Shown one piece after another: positions 35,125 to 42,385 of a stretch of 64,000 bases of DNA; position 1 is the first letter of the stretch, and the number at the start of each line of letters is the position of its first letter. A program made the position numbers and the translations under genes. The stretch lies in assembly GCA_965220505.1 (NCBI GenBank), contig CBDCQE010000003.1, positions 868,001 to 932,000 of the forward strand, read 5' to 3'. Source of the DNA: Bin87 sp965220505 (GTDB lineage Bacteria; Chloroflexota; Dehalococcoidia; Lucifugimonadales; UBA3495). Under the pieces are notes generated by a model. That model saw only the letters and a program-made list of their open reading frames with translations, did no database searches and was not told where the DNA came from.

Positions 35125-36588
35125 TCAGCGCCGTCGCCGCCGGGTTGCACCCAAAGCCAGCAGCCCCAGCGGCCCGGCAAGCAGCGCGGCCGACGCCAGT
35201 TCCGTGGGAAGATTCCCGCTTGTTGGTCCTGGAGGCGGAGCGCCGCAGCCGCCACCGGATGGCGCTGCCGGCGGCGCTGCGGTGGCGGGAGCCGGCATGG
35301 GCGTGTACGTGGGGGCCGGCTCGTTGTTGGGCATTGGCGTAGCAGTCGGCGCCGCCGTTGCCTGAGGCGCCGGGACCTGCTGGGTCGATCCCGCCGGCGT
35401 CGGTGTCGGGCGACGGGTGGGTATTGCCTGGAAAGCCGGCAACACCGGCGTGGACAATTCGCGTGGGGAAAGCCCCAGCGATTCTCGCCATTCGTTGTCC
35501 AGTTCCACGATGGTGAGCCCGTAGGCCGCTTCCAACGACTTTTCGAAGTTGTGCATGGTACGTATGGCAGCAAACAGACGAGTCATTTTCTCCGTGCCGT
35601 AAGTGTCGAGCATGTACGTCACCACGGAGTGGCCCAAGCCGTAGTTGCGCAGCGTTTCCTCAGGCGTGCCGGCGTAGGTGCGCAGGCTGGCGAGCGGCGG
35701 CACGGCGTCGTTCCGTATGGCAGTGTTCACGTAGAAGCCGAACTCCGTGTTGCCGCCTTCCGAATACACGGCCAGACCTTCGTTCAACCACGTATGCACC
35801 TGGCCGTAGGCGGTTCCCGCAGCGTCGGCCACCAGCAGATGGGTAAATTCGTGCGCGGTGGTGCTCAGTATATTATCGCCGACAAACACGTCGGTCGAAC
35901 CGTCTACCAATAGCGTTCGCTCGGTCGTAAAAGCCTGCCCCAGGGTGCGCAGTTGTCGCGCGGCCACCCGAGACTTGGGCGGCATGGCCGCGCGCATGTC
36001 GGCGTAATCTGAATAGACCACCAGGTTCATGGGCTCGGTCAACTCCACGCCCAGTATCGGTCCCATGTGGGCATAGGTGTCGGCTGCGACCTCCAAGACC
36101 TGGTTGGCCCGTTCCTCTGATTGACTTGTATGATGGTAGTAGTAGACGTTGATCAGGCCGTCGGAGACCGAATCCCAGTCCAGACCGCGGTTCAGGTACA
36201 CCAGGACCTGGGGTTCCGTTTCCAGCCGTTGGCCATCGGCGGTGCGGATGTCAAAATAGTACGACAACCGCGTTCCCGTGGGGATGAACTCGTTGGACGT
36301 CTTGCTCTGGAACAGCGCTTCGCCGGAGATGCGCTCACCCGGCTCGAACTCTACGGTGCGATAAACGCTGCGGCTGGATTGCCCCAACTTGCGAACGTAA
36401 ACCCGGATCTCCTCGATTGGACTGGAACTCTGTGCTTCCAAGTGGAAACGCAATCCGTCAGGAAACTGGTTCTCAACGCCCTGTTCGGTGACGGTGATCG
36501 CCTGCTGGGCATCGGCGCCTCTCGCCTCGAAAGCGAATGAACCGACAATAATGAGCAGGATGGCGATTGCGGCGACCCATTTCGTCAT
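35125..36588 (-). CDS. Secreted MA-type metallopeptidase with C-terminal anchor
   Basis: 487 residues. Signal peptide TKWVAAIAILLIIVGSFAFE, cleavage near ARGADAQ. An N-terminal beta domain (ITVTEQGVENQFPDGLRFHL) precedes the catalytic region with HEFTH at 246-250 and WLNEGLAVYSE about 17 residues later, the gluzincin HExxH...E pattern of the peptidase MA-like group. A long Pro/Thr/Ala-rich linker follows, and the protein ends in a hydrophobic helix (ELASAALLAGPLGLLALGA) and TRRRRR, resembling a cell-surface sorting signal. ATG 36588 has AGAGGT; an extension to 36699 is not supported. Confidence 0.85.
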   Translation of the reverse strand: MTKWVAAIAILLIIVGSFAFEARGADAQQAITVTEQGVENQFPDGLRFHLEAQSSSPIEEIRVYVRKLGQSSRSVYRTVEFEPGERISGEALFQSKTSNEFIPTGTRLSYYFDIRTADGQRLETEPQVLVYLNRGLDWDSVSDGLINVYYYHHTSQSEERANQVLEVAADTYAHMGPILGVELTEPMNLVVYSDYADMRAAMPPKSRVAARQLRTLGQAFTTERTLLVDGSTDVFVGDNILSTTAHEFTHLLVADAAGTAYGQVHTWLNEGLAVYSEGGNTEFGFYVNTAIRNDAVPPLASLRTYAGTPEETLRNYGLGHSVVTYMLDTYGTEKMTRLFAAIRTMHNFEKSLEAAYGLTIVELDNEWRESLGLSPRELSTPVLPAFQAIPTRRPTPTPAGSTQQVPAPQATAAPTATPMPNNEPAPTYTPMPAPATAAPPAAPSGGGCGAPPPGPTSGNLPTELASAALLAGPLGLLALGATRRRRR

Positions 36589-36729
36589 GGTGGCAACCTC
36601 TAAGCTTGGTTTTCCATACCGCATACGCCCTGCCTCGCCGTTGGGATTGCCCTCCCCGTTCGAGCCACGCCGACTACACGGGGCCGGTCTTACCCGCACC
36701 GGGATGCGCCCGAACTCGCGACGCTGCGA

Positions 36730-37575
36730 TCAGGCCGGGATGTTGAGCGCGCGACGGGCGTTTTCCAGCAGCACCTTGGGTATCACGTGGTCCCGCATTT
36801 GCAGGTTCTGGAAATCTGCCAGCCAGTTGTCCGGTTGTATGAAGGGGTAGTCGGAACCGAACATCACCTTGTCCTGCAACCGCGTATTGGTCTCCCGGAT
36901 CAGCGTTTCCGGTATGAACCGTGGCATCCAGCCGGACAGGTCCAGGAAGACGTTGGACTTGTGCAGCGCAACGGCGATCTGTTCGTCGATCCAGGGCCAG
37001 GCGGGATGGGCCATGATGATGGTCATATTCGGGAAGTCGGCCGCCACGTCGTCGAAGCAAGGTATGGGTTGGCTGTATTTCAGCTTGAGGCCGCTGCCGC
37101 CCGGGGTCCCCGAGCCGGCTCCGGCGAACCCGGAGTGGAACAGAACCGGAATGCCCAGATTGTCGGCCACCTCGTACAACGGGTAGAACTTCGTGTCGTT
37201 GGGGAAAAAGGCCTGATGAATGGGGTGCAGTTTCAAACCTTTCAGGCCCAGTTCCTTCACCGACCGCTCCAGCTCGTAGCACGCGGCCTTGCCCAACCAG
37301 GGGTCCACCGAAGCGAACCCCATGAACTGTTCGGGATGTGCCTTGACGATGCTGGCCACCCAGTCATTACTATCGGGTTTCTCGCCGGTGTTGGTGGTGG
37401 TGTCCACCGAGAAAATGACGCCGAACAGGTCCAGTTCGCGGAATTTATCGGCCATTTCTGCGGGATTGCTGGGCGGTGGCGGTGCCCGGAAGTAACGCAG
37501 CAACTCCGCCTCAATCTCGATCTCGGGCAACCCCGGCTCACGGGGCACGTGGATGTGCATGTCGATGGCTTGCAT
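36730..37575 (-). CDS. Amidohydrolase 2 family protein
   Basis: 281-residue TIM-barrel amidohydrolase: AIDMHIHVPR (first metal His pair), GLKLHPIHQAF, VLFHSGFAG, TIIMAHPAWPW and MFGSDYPFIQPDNW (final Asp). This is the ACMSD/2,4-dihydroxybenzoate decarboxylase-like subgroup, which removes CO2 or hydrolyses small ring compounds. ATG 37575 has GGAG at good spacing; ATG 37590 is the alternative. It is not closely similar to the amidohydrolase at 13464. Confidence 0.9.
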   Translation of the reverse strand: MQAIDMHIHVPREPGLPEIEIEAELLRYFRAPPPPSNPAEMADKFRELDLFGVIFSVDTTTNTGEKPDSNDWVASIVKAHPEQFMGFASVDPWLGKAACYELERSVKELGLKGLKLHPIHQAFFPNDTKFYPLYEVADNLGIPVLFHSGFAGAGSGTPGGSGLKLKYSQPIPCFDDVAADFPNMTIIMAHPAWPWIDEQIAVALHKSNVFLDLSGWMPRFIPETLIRETNTRLQDKVMFGSDYPFIQPDNWLADFQNLQMRDHVIPKVLLENARRALNIPA

Positions 37576-37660
37576 CAGATGGTTCTCCATCAGAGGGGGG
37601 CGATTGCCAGGTTGATTGAGCTGTGATTTTATACGCAGAAAATAGGGAGGTTGCAAAGCG

Positions 37661-37963
37661 TTGGATGCGGAAAGTGAACGCAGATACCAGGAATTGTTGA
37701 AGGCAATCAGCTTAATCCATCGGCACGTCCATGCGGATGGCAGCCCGGCAGTCGTATCATTGTCCGACGACCGTCGTCCAGTGGTATCCGAGAACCGCGC
37801 TGACCGGCGGTTTAGAGAAATGGAAGAGGCCAACGAGCGGCGGCATCAGGAGTTGCTGAAGGCGATCGCTCTGCTCTACCATCACGTCCACGACGATGAT
37901 GGCAAGGCCATCATTCCCCTGCCGGACATTGAACCGGTCGCGCCGGCTCCCGCTGACGACTGA
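37661..37963 (+). CDS. Small protein with internal duplication
   Basis: 100 residues from TTG 37661 (GGGAGG upstream). Two halves repeat: ERRYQELLKAISLIHRHVH (residues 6-24) and ERRHQELLKAIALLYHHVH (residues 59-77), each followed by D-G-x-A-(V/I)(V/I)-L-x-D. Both are amphipathic helices with His clusters. Function not recognised; it may form a helical hairpin or bind metal. Confidence 0.6.
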   Translation: MDAESERRYQELLKAISLIHRHVHADGSPAVVSLSDDRRPVVSENRADRRFREMEEANERRHQELLKAIALLYHHVHDDDGKAIIPLPDIEPVAPAPADD

Positions 37964-37975
37964 GGCCCAAGCATA

Positions 37976-38305
37976 TTATTTCGCCGGTAGGGTAGCGGCG
38001 AACTCGGTGCCTCGTCCTACCCACTGGCTCAAGCCGGAGTCTGACTCCAACCCTGCTAGCTGCACCAGCACCCAACCGCGCATCGGCCGGCCGGTCATGT
38101 CCATTACGCCAGCGTGGGGCCGGGCCAACGCTTCCTCGTAGCCCTCCGGTCCCACTCGTACCATCAAACCCTTGTCGGTCACGCAGCAGCACATATTGCC
38201 GGACAGCATGAATGCCAGCCCGCCGAACATCTTGCGCTCGGCAATATCAGGGTATCCGGAAAGAATTTCCTTGACCCGGGCGGCCAGCGCTTCGTCGTAG
38301 GCCAT
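37976..38305 (-). CDS. TfoX/Sxy N-terminal domain protein
   Basis: 109 residues with the TfoX_N pattern: ARVKEILSGYPDIAERKMFGGLAFMLSGNMCC, then LMVRVGPEGYEEALARP. In gammaproteobacteria TfoX activates competence genes, but standalone TfoX_N proteins like this one are widespread and of unknown role. ATG 38305 follows the DinB-fold gene's stop by 12 bases on the same strand, so it is probably the last gene of the AprA-like operon. Confidence 0.87.
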   Translation of the reverse strand: MAYDEALAARVKEILSGYPDIAERKMFGGLAFMLSGNMCCCVTDKGLMVRVGPEGYEEALARPHAGVMDMTGRPMRGWVLVQLAGLESDSGLSQWVGRGTEFAATLPAK

Positions 38306-38317
38306 GGCCGCTTCCGG

Positions 38318-38920
38318 CTAGGGTTGCCGGCCCATGTAGCCGATCATCTTATCCTGCGTGCTGGCGGAATCAGGCACGGCGATCGCGGCTCCGACGAAGC
38401 CGGCCTGCCGTCCCATATCGGCAAAGCCGCCGGACACTAGCATCCCATATGCGAACTCCACCATCTCGCTGTCGAGGGTACTGTCCTGGCCGGTGGCCTG
38501 GGCCAGGTCCCAACAATGGACGAGTTGATCCAGCACGGTGCCCATCATAACGCGCGCCACCGGCATCTCGCCGAAGGGAGTCATTGCCGTTCGCTCCAGG
38601 GCATCGGGACTGGCGGCAAGTTCCAGCGCGCGGTCAACCGCGGCGTGGTAGGCGCGGATCAGGACGGCAACGTCCGTTTCGCCTTGATAGCTGCTCTCGG
38701 CCTCGTTGGGGCGAATGTCGGGCACGTTGCCGGTGATGCAGCCGGCGGTGAACTCCAGCCCACCGATGAGGTGGTTGAACAAGTCCAGCACGCTCCACTG
38801 GGAGCACGGCGTCGCGTCCGTAGCCTGAGCCTGGGTTACGCCGCTGGCCACTTCTTTGGTGCGACGGGTAACCCGTTCCAGCTGGGCCACCGGGTCAGGC
38901 GTTGGCGCTTCGGTAGTCAT
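38318..38920 (-). CDS. TIGR03086-type DinB-fold metal-binding protein
   Basis: 200 residues: QLERVTRRTKEVASGV, CSQWSVLDLFNHLIGGL (first His of the metal triad) and DQLVHCWDLAQATGQD (the HxxDxA segment). This is the mycothiol-dependent/TIGR03086 branch of the DinB superfamily. The ATG lies two bases after the stop of the AprA-like gene, so they are translated from one message. The N-terminal lobe only; no SCP2 domain. Confidence 0.85.
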   Translation of the reverse strand: MTTEAPTPDPVAQLERVTRRTKEVASGVTQAQATDATPCSQWSVLDLFNHLIGGLEFTAGCITGNVPDIRPNEAESSYQGETDVAVLIRAYHAAVDRALELAASPDALERTAMTPFGEMPVARVMMGTVLDQLVHCWDLAQATGQDSTLDSEMVEFAYGMLVSGGFADMGRQAGFVGAAIAVPDSASTQDKMIGYMGRQP

Positions 38921-38922
38921 AC

Positions 38923-40782
38923 CTAGAACACCTGCGGGCAGTCGCGGGTGAAGACGCTCCACTCGCCCTTTTCGGCGTCGTAGCGGGAGTTGACGAACAC
39001 CTTCCAGTTGCTCTCGTCCATTTCGGGATAGTCGCTGCGATAGTAGAAGCCCGGCCAACGGGTTTCCTTGCGGTGCAGCATGTGGCGCAGGTGGGCCTCG
39101 CCGACCCAGGCACGGTGGATGAGCTCGTGGCAGCGCAGCAACTCGTGGCGGTTGCGGGCGCCCAGCTTCTCCAGGTCTTCCCGGAACATGCCCAGCAGTT
39201 CCAGGCCGCGCAGCATGGTGGCCTCGTTGGTCGTGAACCCGGCGGAAACTCCGGCCACGTACTCGTCCATGAGCTTTTGCAGGCGGAACAGGCCCTGCCT
39301 GGGCAGCAGGTAGTTGGGGTTCACCTCGGGGTTTGAGGATGCGTACTGGTTTTCCTCAAAGGTGACCATGGGGGCCCAGGCTTGCCGCTTGAGTTCGTCG
39401 ATCTGGCGGTCGTCGGTCTTGGATTGCCCCGGGTGGTCCATGGCGTAGATCACGGCGGACTTGCCAGCCAGCCGGCCCTCGGTGAACGAACCGGACGAGA
39501 ACTTGTGCGGGCACGCTCCGACGCCGTCGCCGGCGGCGAACAGGCCCTGCACGGTGGTCATCTTGTTGTAGCCCCAGTGGTATCCGTCGGGAGCCACGTC
39601 TTCGGGGCCGCTGACCCAGGCGCCGGACTCGCCGCTGTGGCTGCCCATGATGTAGGGTTCGGCCAGGACGACCTCTGAAGGACGTTCCTCGGGAGCGATA
39701 TTATGCGCCGCCCAGAGGATGGCCTGGGAAATGGTCATGTCCAGGAAGTCTTCCCAGGCTTCGGCGATGATCTCCCGCTTGCGGTCCTCGTCGCCGGCGG
39801 CCAGCGCGTCGATGGCCTCCGGGGTTTTCAACTGGATGGGGCCGTTGCCGGCCTGGATTTCCGTCCAGAGCAGGTGGTTGCGCAGCGGTGTCGGCGTGGG
39901 GAACGCGGAACCGTATGGGTCGTACTTCTTGAGCTCGGGCAGCCGGTTGATAAAGTAGTTGTCGCCGGCTGCGTTGGTCAGGTCCGCGCGGAACAGCTGC
40001 GACCACGCGCCCACCGGTCCGTAGGAGTCCTTGAAACGGCTGGGGACGAAGCGATGCTCCATTTGGGTCATCTCTGCGCCCACCGGGATTACCAGACCGT
40101 ACACCGAGCCCGTGTCGAAGATGGAGTACCACGTGCGGCCCATACCCTCGCCTACGCTGCGGGGCCGGAACAGGGCGGTTGCGCCGCCGGCCGCGCTGAT
40201 GACCGACCGGGCCTTGAAGATGTAGATCACGTCCTCGCGGACCCCGAAGCCGACTGCCCCGGCGATCCGGTTCGAGTCATCGGCGTCGGTGAAAAGGTGG
40301 GAGATGAACACCCGCTCGAAGTGGTCTTCGGGTCCGATGACTTTCTTGGTTGCCTCGGACACGATGGGCTTGTAAGCCTCGCCGTGGATCATCACCTGCC
40401 AGCGCCCTTCGCGGACGTACAGCCCTTCGTCGTCGTACCAGAAGGGGAGGCCCCATTCCTCAAACATGTGCACGCTGCTGTCCACGTGACGGGCCACGTC
40501 ATAGACGAGGTCCTCGCGGGAGATGCCCATCATATCGTTGCGGACATATTCGACGTAGTCTTCGGGCTGGTTCCAGCCGTGTCGCATGCCCATGTACATG
40601 TTGATGGCGGAAAGCCCTTCCCCGACCGCCCCGCTGCGATCCGTGGCCGCCTTGTCGACCATCACGATGCGCAAGTCGTCGCCGCCCCAGTAACGGGCCT
40701 CGATTGCCGCTCCGCAGCCGGACATGCCGCCGCCGATGATCAGGACGTCGCTTTCAACGATGCGGGTTGTTGGTTCAGCCAT
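38923..40782 (-). CDS. AprA-like FAD-dependent oxidoreductase
   Basis: 619-residue flavoprotein of the succinate dehydrogenase/adenylylsulfate reductase alpha family. FAD loop IIGGGMSGCGAAIEARYW at the N-terminus. Segments typical of AprA: KAATDRSGAVGEGLSAIN, RNDMMGISREDLVYD, FEEWGLPFW, RPRSVGEGMGRTWY, RFVPSRFKDSYGPVGAW, APEERPSEV, GSHSGESGAWVSGP and the end RWPGFYYRSDYPEMDES. In sulfate-reducer AprA, as recalled, the stretch after GPVGAW is FLLF; here it is SQLF, and CC after GSHSG is ES. No AprB ferredoxin gene is adjacent. ATG 40782 follows AGGAGA. Confidence 0.85.
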   Translation of the reverse strand: MAEPTTRIVESDVLIIGGGMSGCGAAIEARYWGGDDLRIVMVDKAATDRSGAVGEGLSAINMYMGMRHGWNQPEDYVEYVRNDMMGISREDLVYDVARHVDSSVHMFEEWGLPFWYDDEGLYVREGRWQVMIHGEAYKPIVSEATKKVIGPEDHFERVFISHLFTDADDSNRIAGAVGFGVREDVIYIFKARSVISAAGGATALFRPRSVGEGMGRTWYSIFDTGSVYGLVIPVGAEMTQMEHRFVPSRFKDSYGPVGAWSQLFRADLTNAAGDNYFINRLPELKKYDPYGSAFPTPTPLRNHLLWTEIQAGNGPIQLKTPEAIDALAAGDEDRKREIIAEAWEDFLDMTISQAILWAAHNIAPEERPSEVVLAEPYIMGSHSGESGAWVSGPEDVAPDGYHWGYNKMTTVQGLFAAGDGVGACPHKFSSGSFTEGRLAGKSAVIYAMDHPGQSKTDDRQIDELKRQAWAPMVTFEENQYASSNPEVNPNYLLPRQGLFRLQKLMDEYVAGVSAGFTTNEATMLRGLELLGMFREDLEKLGARNRHELLRCHELIHRAWVGEAHLRHMLHRKETRWPGFYYRSDYPEMDESNWKVFVNSRYDAEKGEWSVFTRDCPQVF

Positions 40783-40874
40783 TTTGAGATCGGTCTCCTC
40801 TTCGGTGATCAGTTGACGCCCAATGTGGACGGGCGCGGCATTCAGCGTCACCGCGCCCAAAAGCGGCGACGGGC

Positions 40875-40883
40875 AGTATAACA
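40875..40883 (-). promoter_or_regulatory. Extended -10 promoter, AprA-like operon
   Basis: Minus-strand TG-T-TATACT followed by GCCC, 93 bases before ATG 40782. Confidence 0.5.
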
Positions 40884-40951
40884 GACCGCCGGTAGAAAGC
40901 CGCGGAGGCAAGCCGGGTTCAGCGACCGAAGGAACTAACGGGTCGCGCGAT

Positions 40952-41320
40952 TCAATCCAGGCTTTCCAGCGTGTCGATGAACACGCTGATAATTTCTTTC
41001 CCGTAGCGTATTCCATCGGCCGGTGGAGGCCACGCATAAAATCCTTGGTGATAGGCCGACGCCATCATGTATTGGCCCCATAAATGCGGCGGTGCGCCCT
41101 CGTCACCGATTAAACGTTGCATGGCTTCCTGAAGCAGCGCATGGGTATGGTGCTCCCAACCCCGACGTTCCGCCACCGCTTTGATGGCGTGAGCAGCGGC
41201 GCCCCAGACCTTGTTGCTGGCCTCTTCCAATTCGCCGCGAGCCAACTCGTCATCCACCAGATCCAGGAAATGCCTACTTCGCTCTCGGTGGTAAGCGATG
41301 GTATCCGCGCTGGTGGTCAT
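40952..41320 (-). CDS. HEPN/PaREP1-like protein, copy A
   Basis: 122-residue helical protein. RERSRHFLDLVDDELARGEL and EASNKVWGAAAHAIK form two helices; ERRGWEHHTHALL contains an R-x4-H of the kind found in HEPN RNases. Residues 1-47 are identical to copy B at 41336 while the C-terminal half differs. Starts at ATG 41320 behind GGAGGG, 15 bases after the stop of copy B. May be a toxin, a nucleotide-binding partner or an antisense adaptor; undetermined. Confidence 0.75.
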   Translation of the reverse strand: MTTSADTIAYHRERSRHFLDLVDDELARGELEEASNKVWGAAAHAIKAVAERRGWEHHTHALLQEAMQRLIGDEGAPPHLWGQYMMASAYHQGFYAWPPPADGIRYGKEIISVFIDTLESLD

Positions 41321-41704
41321 GGGCCACCCTCCTGCCTAGCCCAGGCTTTCCAGGGTTTGGACGAACTCGGAGATCACCGATTTCCCGTAGCGTATGCTGT
41401 CTGCGTCGGGAGGGCCACCGTAGAATCGCTGGTGGTAGTGCGAGGCAATGTAATATTGCCCTTCAATATGCTGCGGTGCGCCTTCCTCTCTAACTAATCG
41501 CAGGACAGCGCTTTCAATCAAGGCATGAGCGTGGTGCTCCCAGCCCCGGCGTTCAGCCGCCCCCTTAATGGCATGAGCAGCGGCGCCCCAGACCTTGTTG
41601 CTGGCCTCTTCCAATTCGCCGCGAGCCAACTCGTCATCCACCAGATCCAGGAAATGCCTACTTCGCTCGCGGTGGTAAGCGATGGTATCCGCGCTGGTGG
41701 TCAT
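41181..41704. repeat. Duplicated 5' halves of the two HEPN-like genes
   Basis: About 140 bases at 41181-41320 match 41565-41704 almost without change (offset 384). The 3' halves have diverged strongly. Confidence 0.85.
41336..41704 (-). CDS. HEPN/PaREP1-like protein, copy B
   Basis: 122 residues, paralog of copy A: identical for the first 47 residues, then ERRGWEHHAHAL followed by a diverged helical C-terminus (GQYYIASHYHQRFYGGPPDA). It starts at ATG 41704, four bases after the stop of the upstream gene at 41709, so the three genes 42170-40952 probably form one operon from the extended -10 at 42244. Genes with this fold often pair with a nucleotidyltransferase; the nearest is the MNT-HEPN fusion at 43948. 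Confidence 0.75.
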   Translation of the reverse strand: MTTSADTIAYHRERSRHFLDLVDDELARGELEEASNKVWGAAAHAIKGAAERRGWEHHAHALIESAVLRLVREEGAPQHIEGQYYIASHYHQRFYGGPPDADSIRYGKSVISEFVQTLESLG

Positions 41705-41708
41705 GGGA

Positions 41709-42170
41709 TTATCCTCGCGACAGGTTGGCGCCAACCAACCATCCGGCGTCCAGGTCAACCTCGGGTTTGCAGATCTTGATGAAGTCTCCCAGGTCGCCGA
41801 TGTAAGGCGCTTCGCCCTGGCGACAGACGCGTATGTATTCGACCACTGCCGCAAGATTTACCGTACCCGAGGCGTCTACAAAGGGTGAGGTTCCCGCGTC
41901 GGCAGTGTCGGTCAACTTCCACCGACCTGGACCCGTGTCCTGGTTGGTGAACCAGTCACGCTTGAGCACGCCGTCGACGTCGGGGGAACGTTCGCCCATG
42001 GCCAGTTCTACTGCCTGCCACAGCTGGGCCCGACGGATGGGTTCGCCGCGAGTCACGAGCACGTCACGGATTATCTTGCTGGCCAACAAGGTGATGTTGT
42101 CGTCGGCATGGACGGCGTAATCGGAATTCGCGGCCCCGCCGGCTGTAGCTGAGGTGGTGGGTGTGCTCAT
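41709..42170 (-). CDS. Hypothetical protein, possible winged-helix domain
   Basis: 153 residues. ITLLASKIIRDVLVTRGEPI, RRAQLWQAVELAMGERSPDV and DWFTNQDTGPGRWKLTD read as helix-helix-helix followed by a strand pair, as in winged-helix DNA-binding domains. An acidic C-terminal part follows. No family recognised. ATG 42170 has AGGAG upstream. It leads the operon containing the two HEPN-like genes and could be its regulator or antitoxin, which is inference. Confidence 0.6.
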   Translation of the reverse strand: MSTPTTSATAGGAANSDYAVHADDNITLLASKIIRDVLVTRGEPIRRAQLWQAVELAMGERSPDVDGVLKRDWFTNQDTGPGRWKLTDTADAGTSPFVDASGTVNLAAVVEYIRVCRQGEAPYIGDLGDFIKICKPEVDLDAGWLVGANLSRG

Positions 42171-42243
42171 TGGGTCTCCTGGGTGAAATGGGCCACAGCG
42201 GTCTCTCGGGCTGCTGTGCCGAACACAACGTTTGCCGGCACCA

Positions 42244-42252
42244 ATTATAGCA
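42244..42252 (-). promoter_or_regulatory. Extended -10 promoter, HEPN-like operon
   Basis: Minus-strand TG-C-TATAAT followed by TGG, 73 bases before ATG 42170. Confidence 0.55.
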
Positions 42253-42385
42253 AGAGCCTTCATGCCGGCGTTGGTTGGGCGCCCTGGAAATAGCGCCGGC
42301 GACCGGACCGCGGGGCGGCTCAGCAGCGTATTTTGACATGCTGCCAGGCTCCACGCCGTTCAGGCTTGGCAACGCTGCGCAGGGC

